DNA of 38,049 nucleotides from Candidatus Rokuibacteriota bacterium (lineage in GTDB: Bacteria; Methylomirabilota; Methylomirabilia; Rokubacteriales; CSP1-6): assembly GCA_003220475.1 (NCBI GenBank), contig QHSO01000144.1, positions 1 to 38,049 on the forward strand. The letters run 5' to 3'. The notes beneath the pieces were generated by a model. The model saw only the letters and a program-made list of their open reading frames with translations, was not told the origin of the DNA and did not search any database. Within the stretch, counting starts at the first letter, position 1. Each line of letters begins with the position of its first letter. Positions 32,693 to 38,049 of this stretch are shown piece after piece. The position numbers were made by a program, and so were the translations under genes.

Positions 32693-33513
32693 GGACGCGC
32701 GGGCTTGACCGCACGCACGAACGCGCTCATGAACTTGCCCTCGACCTGGGGGGCGATCGCGTCGACGTCGATGCCCGAGCCGGCGAAGAAGTCCCGCGCG
32801 TCCTCCGCGCGATAGACGCGCGTGGGCTCCACGCCGATGGCCTCGAAGCCGGCCTTGGCGAGCTTGTCGCGATACTCCTGCTCCTCGAGCGCGCCCGCCA
32901 CGCAGCCGATCCAGAGCTCCACGCTGCGGCGGATCGCCGGCGGCACCTCGCCGCGTACGACGACATCGGACACGGCGAACCGCCCGCCGGGCTTGAGCAC
33001 GCGGAACGCTTCGGTCAGCACGCGGTCCTTGTCGCCGGAAAGGTTGATCACGCAGTTGGAGATGATGACGTCGACGCTCCCGTCTGGCAGCGGGATGTGC
33101 TCGATCTCGCCCTTGAGGAACTCGACGTTGTCGATGCCGGCCTTGCGCTGGTTATCGCGCGCCAGCGCCAGCATCTCGTCGGTCATGTCGAGCCCATATG
33201 CCTTGCCGGTCGGCCCGACGCGCTTGGCCGACAGCAGCACGTCGATGCCACCGCCAGAACCCAGGTCGAGCACGACGTCTCCGGGATTGAGCTGTGCGAG
33301 CGCCGTGGGGTTACCACAGCCGAGCGAGGCCGCGAGCGCCTCGGCCGGAAGCTCGGACGCCTCGCCGCATCCATAGAGGTTGGACGTGATGGGATCGCGC
33401 TCGCCTCGCGACGGCGCGCTGTCACAGCAGGCCGCGTCGCCGCCCGCGCTCACGCGTAGCGCCGCCTTGCCGTACTTGTCTTTGACGACGTCCTTTAGAT
33501 CTCGCTCCGCCAT
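32689..33513 (-). CDS. arsM: Arsenite S-adenosylmethionine methyltransferase ArsM
   Basis: The 274-residue protein has the SAM motif VLDLGSGGGIDVLLSAKRVGP (about 81-101) and the ArsM family's N-terminal YGCGEASELP and LGCGNPTALAQL. Cysteines that bind As(III) are at likely equivalents of the four in algal ArsM: Cys49, Cys66, Cys154 (IISNCVINLSGDK) and Cys204 (WIGCVAGALEE); an extra Cys29-Cys30 pair is present. It methylates As(III) to MAs(III) and DMAs. A strong GAGGAGG precedes ATG 33513, overlapping the right end of an ArsR operator. Its stop overlaps the arsC start. Co-occurrence with ArsI means the cell can both make and demethylate organoarsenicals. Confidence 0.95.
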   Translation of the reverse strand: MAERDLKDVVKDKYGKAALRVSAGGDAACCDSAPSRGERDPITSNLYGCGEASELPAEALAASLGCGNPTALAQLNPGDVVLDLGSGGGIDVLLSAKRVGPTGKAYGLDMTDEMLALARDNQRKAGIDNVEFLKGEIEHIPLPDGSVDVIISNCVINLSGDKDRVLTEAFRVLKPGGRFAVSDVVVRGEVPPAIRRSVELWIGCVAGALEEQEYRDKLAKAGFEAIGVEPTRVYRAEDARDFFAGSGIDVDAIAPQVEGKFMSAFVRAVKPARP

Positions 33514-33525
33514 CGCGGCCTCCTC

Positions 33526-33545
33526 ATATCAAGCGGGCTTGATAT
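33526..33545. promoter_or_regulatory. ArsR operator between arsR and arsM
   Basis: ATATCAAGCGGGCTTGATAT is a perfect 9+9 inverted repeat with a 2-base centre. It contains ATCAA-N6-TTGAT, the ArsR/SmtB-type operator reported for cyanobacterial ArsR. It begins 12 bp upstream of arsM and 19 bp after the arsR stop, so a second, ArsR-controlled checkpoint exists inside the operon. Confidence 0.85.
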
Positions 33546-33564
33546 GTGCGGACAAAAAAGGGGA

Positions 33565-33888
33565 TCACTCGCCACACCGCGTCGCCCGCGTGCCGTTTGT
33601 ACGCGGCTTGATCGCCGCCACGGCGGATTGGATTTCCGCGATCGCGTCCGGCTCGAGCGAGTAATAGATCCAGCGGCCCTGGCGCCGGTCGCGCAGCAGC
33701 CCGGCGTCTTTCAGTGTCTTCAGGTGAAACGACAGGCGCGACTGTCCCGTGTCGAGCAGGTCGGTCAGGTCGCACACGCACTGCTCGCCGCCGCGCAGCT
33801 GCTCGATGATGCCGAGCCGCGTGGGATCGGCCAGGGCGTGGAAGAGCTCGGCGACCCGCTCCAGCTCGGTGGCGGTCTTCGTCGTCAC
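33565..33888 (-). CDS. arsR: ArsR-family arsenic-responsive repressor
   Basis: The 107-residue winged-helix repressor contains ELFHALADPTRLGIIEQLRGGEQCVCDLTDLLDTGQSRLS-type sequence: the As(III)-binding CVCDL (Cys37, Cys39) sits in the recognition-helix region as in classical ArsR. HLKTLKDAGLLRDRRQGRWIYY forms the wing. I place the start at GTG 33888. The in-frame TTG at 33897 lies within the -10 hexamer of the only good promoter, so it should not be transcribed. With GTG 33888 the mRNA is leaderless. It represses its own operon and arsM through two matching operators. A run of six T follows its stop, without a hairpin. Confidence 0.93.
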   Translation of the reverse strand: MTTKTATELERVAELFHALADPTRLGIIEQLRGGEQCVCDLTDLLDTGQSRLSFHLKTLKDAGLLRDRRQGRWIYYSLEPDAIAEIQSAVAAIKPRTNGTRATRCGE

Positions 33889-33895
33889 GCCGCTC

Positions 33896-33923
33896 AATAT
33901 ATCAAGAGTTCTTGATCAGTCAA
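33896..33923 (-). promoter_or_regulatory. arsR promoter with the ArsR operator filling its spacer
   Basis: On the - strand TTGACT (plus 33918-33923) and TATATT (plus 33896-33901) are 16 bp apart. The spacer is occupied by ATCAAGAGTTCTTGAT (33901-33916), a perfect inverted repeat of the form ATCAA-N6-TTGAT. Bound ArsR would block RNA polymerase directly. The -10 ends 7 bp before GTG 33888, so transcription probably starts at that codon. Confidence 0.85.
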
Positions 33924-34144
33924 GCCCCGACGCGGAGCGTGGCGCGCCAGCGTCGCAGGGCGACAACCGTCCAGACCCCCTCGACCAGCCCAAAGGGCCA
34001 GGCCCCCTGCGCGAACCCATATATGGATGCGAGCACACAGGCGCCGGCGAAGCCGAGCACGTACCAATGGCTGCGTCGCTCGAGCGCGTAACAGAGCATC
34101 ATCGCCGTCACGGCGGCGAGCCCGAAGATCGAGAGTCTATCCAT
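33920..34144 (-). CDS. Small two-helix membrane protein of unknown function
   Basis: The 74-residue product has two membrane segments (LSIFGLAAVTAMMLCYAL and YVLGFAGACVLASIYGF) followed by WPFGLVEGVWTVVALRRW and a basic end. I do not know a named function, but the conserved-looking Trp/Gly pattern and charged ends make it look like a genuine small inner-membrane protein. It is on the same strand as arsR, and its stop codon overlaps the arsR -35 hexamer, so its transcription would run through the ArsR operator. It is divergent from the NagB-like gene with 26 bp between starts. Confidence 0.65.
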   Translation of the reverse strand: MDRLSIFGLAAVTAMMLCYALERRSHWYVLGFAGACVLASIYGFAQGAWPFGLVEGVWTVVALRRWRATLRVGA

Positions 34145-34170
34145 GGTGGTCTAATGAATCACAACGAGAC

Positions 34171-34887
34171 ATGCATGTCCTGATCGCCCGCGATGCCGAC
34201 GAGCTGGCCGAAATCGCCGCCGACGTCTTCCGTGAGCGAGTCCGCGCGTGTCCCGACCTGGCCATGGCCGTACCGGCGGGCCGCACGCCGCGCCGCATGT
34301 ACACACGCATGGCCCAGCTCCAGGCGCGCGCGCCGATCGACTACGCGCGGATGCGCGTGTTCTCCGTCGACGAGCTCTGTCCGCCGGCGCCCCCCGACGG
34401 CTATTTCTGGCGTCAAATACGCGCCGAGTTCCTGTCGTGGGCCAACGTCGAGGCCGCGCGCTGCCGACCGTTCGCCGTCGACGCTGGCGATCTCGACGCG
34501 ATGTGCACGGCGTACGAGGCCGCGATTGCGGAGGCGGGCGGGCTCGATCTGGTGATGCTCGGTCTCGGTCCAAATGCTCATCTGGCGTCGAACGAGCCCG
34601 GCTGCGCGTTCGACGTGCGCACGCGGCCCGTGCGGCTGCTGGACGTGACCGTCCGCTACATCCTCACCGACGATGTGATCCAGGGCGAAGTCTGTGAGCG
34701 CGCGGTCACGCTGGGGCTCGCGACGATCATGACTGCGCGCGAAGTGATCGTGCTCGTGAGCGGCGAGGCGAAGCGTGCGCCGCTCGCGAGAATGCTCGAC
34801 GGGCCCGTCACGCCGGAGGTGCCGGCCTCGGTGCTCCGTACGCACCCGCGTTGTCTCGTCATCACCGACCGCGCCGCGCGGCCATAA
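34171..34887 (+). CDS. NagB-family (glucosamine-6-phosphate deaminase/6-phosphogluconolactonase-like) protein
   Basis: The 238-residue protein has the NagB fold: AMAVPAGRTPRRMYTRM (phosphate-binding loop), VFSVDELCPP (general-base Asp region), LVMLGLGPNAHLASNEPGCAF and the end VTPEVPASVLRTHPRC. In NagB the third motif reads GxGxDGHIAFNEP; here the Asp of the ring-opening D-H-E set is Asn while His and Glu are kept, and Phe is replaced by Ser. Activity on glucosamine 6-phosphate is therefore uncertain; a related sugar phosphate is possible. ATG 34171 has a weak ACGAGAC upstream. The gene is on its own between a divergent small membrane protein and the non-coding DnaA-box region. Confidence 0.8.
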   Translation: MHVLIARDADELAEIAADVFRERVRACPDLAMAVPAGRTPRRMYTRMAQLQARAPIDYARMRVFSVDELCPPAPPDGYFWRQIRAEFLSWANVEAARCRPFAVDAGDLDAMCTAYEAAIAEAGGLDLVMLGLGPNAHLASNEPGCAFDVRTRPVRLLDVTVRYILTDDVIQGEVCERAVTLGLATIMTAREVIVLVSGEAKRAPLARMLDGPVTPEVPASVLRTHPRCLVITDRAARP

Positions 34888-35194
34888 TCCGACGCGGAGT
34901 CACGTCGAGCGTCGGTCGGTCTCATGTTATCCACCGTCAGCCACCGATATCCACGGGCTGTCGGCGTTCGGCGGGACCTCGCAAGAGGGACGAGCGTCCG
35001 ACGCTGGGGATAAACCCGGTGGATAACGGTGGATGGTGTGGATAATGCTCAAGGCCTGGGCATTTGACGAATGTCTTTCACCCTCATGTGTAGGTCTCAC
35101 ACGCTGGAGCCGCATTCGTAACAACGCCGTCACATTCCTATTGCTACGATCACTCGCGTTTCACCAGCAGCGACTTACACGGAGGGTTCCCGCC
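34888..35194. other. Non-coding region with a DnaA-box cluster; candidate replication origin (oriC)
   Basis: No gene is evident in these 307 bp. Within 34927-35045 five sites resemble the DnaA box TTATCCACA. TTATCCACC (+) is at 34927-34935. ATATCCACG (+) is at 34947-34955. TTATCCCCA (-) is at 35005-35013. TTATCCACC (-) is at 35018-35026. A perfect TTATCCACA (-) is at 35037-35045. Left sites point right and right sites point left. A relatively AT-richer stretch follows (about 35040-35170), a possible unwinding element. Genes to the left run mostly leftward and genes to the right run rightward. No dnaA or dnaN is in the window. This is inference from sequence. Confidence 0.6.
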
Positions 35195-35515
35195 ATGGGC
35201 ATCAACGCGATCTCGTTTTTCCTCGGAATCGGCGCCGCCTGGCTGGCGCCGACGATCGTCCGCGTGCTGCGACCGCTCGCCGTCGAGGCGACGGCGGCCG
35301 GCATGGGGCTGTTCGACGACGCGCGACGCATCGCCGCCGAGCAGCTCGAAACGCTGGAGGACATCGCCGCGGAGGCGCGTGCGCGCCGCGAAGCGATCCT
35401 CGCCGGGACGAATGGCAACGGTCATCACGTCGAGCTCGCCGAGGAGGAACCCGACGCCGACGAGACGACCGCCGCGCCGCGCCGCCGCGGCGCCGCGCGC
35501 CGCCGCTCATCCTGA
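35195..35515 (+). CDS. PacL/DUF5132-like small membrane protein next to a metal P-type ATPase
   Basis: The 106-residue protein starts with one membrane helix (NAISFFLGIGAAWLAPTIV) and continues as an Ala/Glu/Arg-rich amphipathic helix (LRPLAVEATAAGMGLFDDARRIAAEQ ... EDIAAEARARRE). A tail follows with GNGHHVELAEEEPDADE and then a run of Arg/Ala. This plan (N-terminal TM, long Ala-rich helix, metal-binding-looking tail) resembles mycobacterial PacL proteins (DUF1490) and the DUF5132 family, both encoded beside P1B ATPases as membrane scaffolds. GGAGGG at 35181-35186 supports ATG 35195. It is 3 bp upstream of the HMA2-like gene, the start of a three-gene operon. Confidence 0.7.
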   Translation: MGINAISFFLGIGAAWLAPTIVRVLRPLAVEATAAGMGLFDDARRIAAEQLETLEDIAAEARARREAILAGTNGNGHHVELAEEEPDADETTAAPRRRGAARRRSS

Positions 35516-35518
35516 GTC

Positions 35519-36025
35519 ATGGCGGTCGATTCGGCCCCCGGCACGCTCGAGGTCGTGCATCGTATCCCGGGACGCCTGCGCGTGCGCGTACCGCCGGGCG
35601 CGAACGGCGCGCAACTGCGTGATACCGTCGCCGCGTTGCCGGGCGTGAGCTCCGCCACCTGGTCGCCGCTGACCCGCGGCCTGCTCGTGCTCTACGATCC
35701 TGAACGTGCCGACGAGACGACGATCGTCGCCACCATCGCACGTCACGCAGAAGTCGATGTCCTCGTACCCACCGAGCCCGTGACGAACGGTGCGCGCCCG
35801 ACGCTGGTCGCGACGACGACCTCGCTCGTCAGCGCGATCGACACGCGCATTACCGCCGCGACGGGCGGCGCCGTCGGCCTTGCGGTGCTCGTCCCCGCGG
35901 CGCTGACGCTGTGGGCGGCGCGAGAGCTGCTGCGTGGACGTACCGCGCCGCTGGCCTGGTCGAGCGCGCTCTGGTACGCGCACGGCCTGTTCCGCGACTA
36001 CGCGCTGCCAACGCGCGAGAGCTGA
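35519..36025 (+). CDS. HMA2-like domain membrane protein
   Basis: The 168-residue protein has an N-terminal ferredoxin-like domain (about 9-80) reading LEVVHRIPGRLRVRVPPG, VAALPGVSSATWSPLTRGLLVLYDP and ETTIVATIARH. It is a heavy-metal-associated fold without the CxxC ligand pair, matching the HMA2 type with a GRLRVR opening. A membrane segment (GGAVGLAVLVPAALTLWAARELL) follows near 118-138. The same domain type opens the ATPase encoded 4 bp downstream (VRGRLRVRYPAGW). It probably docks on or regulates that ATPase rather than carrying Cu-type metals through Cys ligands. Confidence 0.72.
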   Translation: MAVDSAPGTLEVVHRIPGRLRVRVPPGANGAQLRDTVAALPGVSSATWSPLTRGLLVLYDPERADETTIVATIARHAEVDVLVPTEPVTNGARPTLVATTTSLVSAIDTRITAATGGAVGLAVLVPAALTLWAARELLRGRTAPLAWSSALWYAHGLFRDYALPTRES

Positions 36026-36029
36026 CTCC

Positions 36030-36992
36030 GTGCGCTGGCACGTCGCCCACTCCGTGCGCGGTCGTCTGCGCGTGCGCTATCCCGCCGGGTGGCTGAAGCC
36101 GCGGCAGGACGCTGTCGTGAGCACGCTGCGCTCGGTGCCCGGCGTGCGCACGGTGGACGGCAGCGGTCTCACGGGCAGTGTGCGGATCGAGTACGACCCA
36201 TTCCGGCTCGCCGAGAGCGCGCTCGTGGACGTCCTGGGCCAGATCGACAGCGGCCTCGATGTGGGCGGGCGCGAGACAGCCATGGGGATCGAGCCCGCCG
36301 CACGGCTCGACGCGTCGTCGACGCCGCTCGTCCGCCTCGCGGGTGCGACGACGGTGCTCGCCCTCGCCGCGACCGAAGTCGTCTCCTGGCCACTCCTCAC
36401 TGTGCTCCTCCTGGCCGCCGACGGCCCCGCGCTGCTGCGGGCCGGCGCCGCCCTCGCGCGCGGCCGCGTCAACGGCGAGGTGCTCGAAGCCTCGACGCTG
36501 GCCGTCCTCGCCGCGCGACGCAACTTCCCCGCGGCGGCGCTGCTCACGTGGCTGCGCGCGCTCGGTGACTGGGTCGTGAGTCGCAGCGTCGTGACCACGC
36601 GCCGCTCGCTGCGCGACCTCATCGTGGCCGCCGACGAAACGGCGGTGCGCCGGGACGGCGACGGCCGCACGACGGTGCCGGCGGCGGCCCTGCAGGCCGG
36701 AGACATCGTGATCGTGCGCGCCCCACGGCGGTTGCCCGTCGACGGCACCATCCTCAGCGGCGAGGCGCTGGTGAACCAGCAGACGATGACCGGGGAGTCG
36801 CTGCCCGTCGAGCGCACCGCCGGCGACACCGTCTTCGCCGGCACCACCGTCGAGAACGGTGAGCTCGAGATCCGCGTCGACCGCGCGGGCCTCGATACGG
36901 CGGTCGGACGCATCGTGGCGATCGTCGAGTCGCCATCCTCGTCGCCGATTACGGGATGGCCGCGCGCGTCGGCATTCCCACCGCGCTCGTGA
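36030..36992 (+). CDS. P1B-type metal ATPase, N-terminal half (HMA2-like, first helices, A-domain), then frame break
   Basis: Starting at GTG 36030, 4 bp after the HMA2-like gene, the frame encodes an HMA2-like domain (about 1-75), then membrane helices (GATTVLALAATEVVSW, LLTVLLLAADGPALL). The A-domain carries VPAAALQAGDIVIVRAPRRLPVDG, VNQQTMTGESLPVERTAGDTVFAGT (TGES phosphatase loop) and VDRAGLDTAVGRIVAIVES. At about 36930 it should continue with the QRLADR...VP helix pair, but the sequence jumps into another frame at ILVADYGM. About 45 residues (one to two membrane helices) are lost with a frame change. The remaining 18 codons are nonsense. The catalytic half is the next feature. Confidence 0.85.
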   Translation: MRWHVAHSVRGRLRVRYPAGWLKPRQDAVVSTLRSVPGVRTVDGSGLTGSVRIEYDPFRLAESALVDVLGQIDSGLDVGGRETAMGIEPAARLDASSTPLVRLAGATTVLALAATEVVSWPLLTVLLLAADGPALLRAGAALARGRVNGEVLEASTLAVLAARRNFPAAALLTWLRALGDWVVSRSVVTTRRSLRDLIVAADETAVRRDGDGRTTVPAAALQAGDIVIVRAPRRLPVDGTILSGEALVNQQTMTGESLPVERTAGDTVFAGTTVENGELEIRVDRAGLDTAVGRIVAIVESPSSSPITGWPRASAFPPRS

Positions 36993-38029
36993 CGTCGATG
37001 AAGCGAGCCTCGCGCCAGGGCATTCTCGTGAAGGGCCCACGCGCGCTCGAGGCGCTGGCACGCGTGAACACCGTCGTCTTCGACAAGACCGGCACGCTGA
37101 CTTCCGGCACGCCGCGGATCGTGCGCATCGTCACCTACCGAGACGGCCCGTCGGAGGACGAGCTTCTGCGCCTGGCCGCCGCCGCCGAGCGCGGCTTTCG
37201 CCATCCGGTCGCGCGCGCCATTGCCGGCGCGGCCGCCGCGCGCCGACTCGAGCCGCCCCCGGTGGCCAGCACGCACGCCAGCACGGGCTTCGGCCTCGAC
37301 GTCGAAGTCGAGGGCCGCCGGGTGCTGGTCGGCAGCCGGCGGTTCATGAAGGCGCAGCGCATCGCTCTCACGCCCGCGCGGGACGACGAGGCGGCGGCCC
37401 ACGCCGTCGGTGCCGCTCCGACGTACGTGGCCATCGATGGACGGCTGGCCGGCGTGCTGATCCTGCAGGACACGCTGCGCGCGGAGGCGCGCGACGCCGT
37501 GCTCGCGCTCCGCGCGCGCGAGATGCGCAACGTCATCATGCTGTCGGGCGACCACCCCGAGCCGACGCGTGTGATCGCGGAGTCGCTCGGCGTGCGGCAT
37601 CACTACGCCGAGATGCTGCCCGAGGACAAGGCCGCGCTCATCCGCTCGCTGAAGGCCGAGGGCCGCGTCGTGGCCATGGTGGGCGACGGCGCGAACGACG
37701 CCCTCGCGCTCAACGAGGCCGACGTCGGCATGGCCGTGCCCGGCGGCGCGGAGCTCGCGGTGGAGGCCGCGGACGTCGTGATCTTGCGCGGTGGCCTGGA
37801 CCGCGTCGTGCTCGCCATCGACCTGGCGCGCGAGGCGATCGTGGCGATCCGACGCACGCTCGGCGTGGCCGCCCGCGCGAATCTCGGCGTGGTCGGTCTC
37901 GCCTCGTTGGGTCTGGCGCGACCGGTGACGAGCATCTTGCTCAGCCACGGCACGACCGTCGCCGCGGCCGCCGTCACCGCCGCCCGCCCTGAACGGCACG
38001 CGCAAGGGAACAAGCGCCACCGTGCCTGA
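36956..38029 (+). CDS. P1B-type metal ATPase, C-terminal half (P- and N-domains)
   Basis: This 357-residue frame has the phosphorylation site VVFDKTGTLTSGTPRI (Asp43 from the ATG used), the P1B HP motif RGFRHPVARAIAG (His83-Pro84), the nucleotide pocket ASTGFGLDVEVEGRRVLVGSRRF and the hinge MVGDGANDALALNEADVGMA. Two or three C-terminal helices (RTLGVAARANLGVVGLASLGL and on) end it. In-frame codons before ATG 36956 give AILVADYG, so the ATG is internal. Where CPC-type ATPases have C-P-C before ALGLATPTA, this one reads YGMAARVGIPTA: no cysteine is present, so Cu/Zn-type thiolate transport is unlikely. Mn, Co or another ion is possible. A GTG at 38022 may start the next gene. Confidence 0.87.
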   Translation: MAARVGIPTALVTSMKRASRQGILVKGPRALEALARVNTVVFDKTGTLTSGTPRIVRIVTYRDGPSEDELLRLAAAAERGFRHPVARAIAGAAAARRLEPPPVASTHASTGFGLDVEVEGRRVLVGSRRFMKAQRIALTPARDDEAAAHAVGAAPTYVAIDGRLAGVLILQDTLRAEARDAVLALRAREMRNVIMLSGDHPEPTRVIAESLGVRHHYAEMLPEDKAALIRSLKAEGRVVAMVGDGANDALALNEADVGMAVPGGAELAVEAADVVILRGGLDRVVLAIDLAREAIVAIRRTLGVAARANLGVVGLASLGLARPVTSILLSHGTTVAAAAVTAARPERHAQGNKRHRA

Positions 38030-38049
38030 CCTGACCTTTACACGAATGT

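Noticed and set aside
33895-33897. TTG as the arsR start codon
   Set aside because: It lies inside the -10 hexamer of the only convincing promoter; GTG 33888 fits a leaderless transcript better.
38022-38049. Possible start of another gene (GTG 38022, overlapping the ATPase stop)
   Set aside because: Only nine codons are visible before the window ends, so it cannot be supported.
1-38049. tRNA, rRNA, CRISPR arrays, insertion sequences, prophage or integrase genes
   Set aside because: None recognised on either strand by eye; small RNAs cannot be excluded without a covariance-model search.

Overview
The window is a compact, very GC-rich bacterial chromosome segment with about 45 protein genes, many joined by 4-bp ATGA/GTGA overlaps. 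No rRNA, tRNA, CRISPR array, transposase or phage gene was recognised. A Tat-exported LIV-I-type binding protein, a TRAP transporter with an outsized DctM, an amidase, HxlR and MATE proteins and the composition suggest a soil or sediment heterotroph. Candidatus Rokubacteria (Methylomirabilota) fits, but this is inferred from gene style, not from a marker gene.

Layout. 1-4.7 kb: end of an ABC solute-binding gene, a membrane protein, an exported protein, and an amidase / FmdB zinc ribbon / PfpI run. 4.98-8.87 kb: TRAP operon dctP-dctQ-dctM with strong hairpins after dctP and after dctM. 8.98-11.43 kb: mrp, a Lon-N-domain protein and a double-PDZ protein. 11.7-16.0 kb (+ strand): flavin reductase, DegT aminotransferase, GT4 glycosyltransferase and an MsbA-type flippase, i.e. 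envelope glycan or lipid assembly. 16.2-19.6 kb: NAPE-PLD-like hydrolase and MMPL exporter. 19.6-25.6 kb: nadE, a small zinc ribbon, LOG family, EamA, PaaI, and a MATE/HxlR divergent pair.

25.6-33.9 kb (- strand) is the functional centre: arsR, arsM, an arsC remnant, an AqpS-like aquaporin, arsI, an MBL hydrolase, phoB, pstS, pstC, pstA, pstB, phoU. Arsenic speciation and transport genes thus sit directly upstream of the phosphate-uptake genes. Arsenate enters cells as a phosphate mimic, so the pairing makes sense. Two ATCAA-N6-TTGAT ArsR sites control this block, one of them inside a near-consensus promoter.

34.17-38.0 kb (+ strand): a NagB-like deaminase, a 300-bp non-coding stretch with a dense DnaA-box cluster (candidate oriC), then a PacL/DUF5132-like scaffold, an HMA2-like protein and a split P-type ATPase. 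Gene direction flips at about 34.15 kb, as expected around an origin.

A striking global feature is that at least six genes (degT, nadE, paaI, pstS, arsC, P-type ATPase; possibly pfpI) lack internal conserved segments while both flanks are well preserved. Some losses are in frame and some shift the frame. This is either real decay or a systematic assembly defect, and read mapping would decide.
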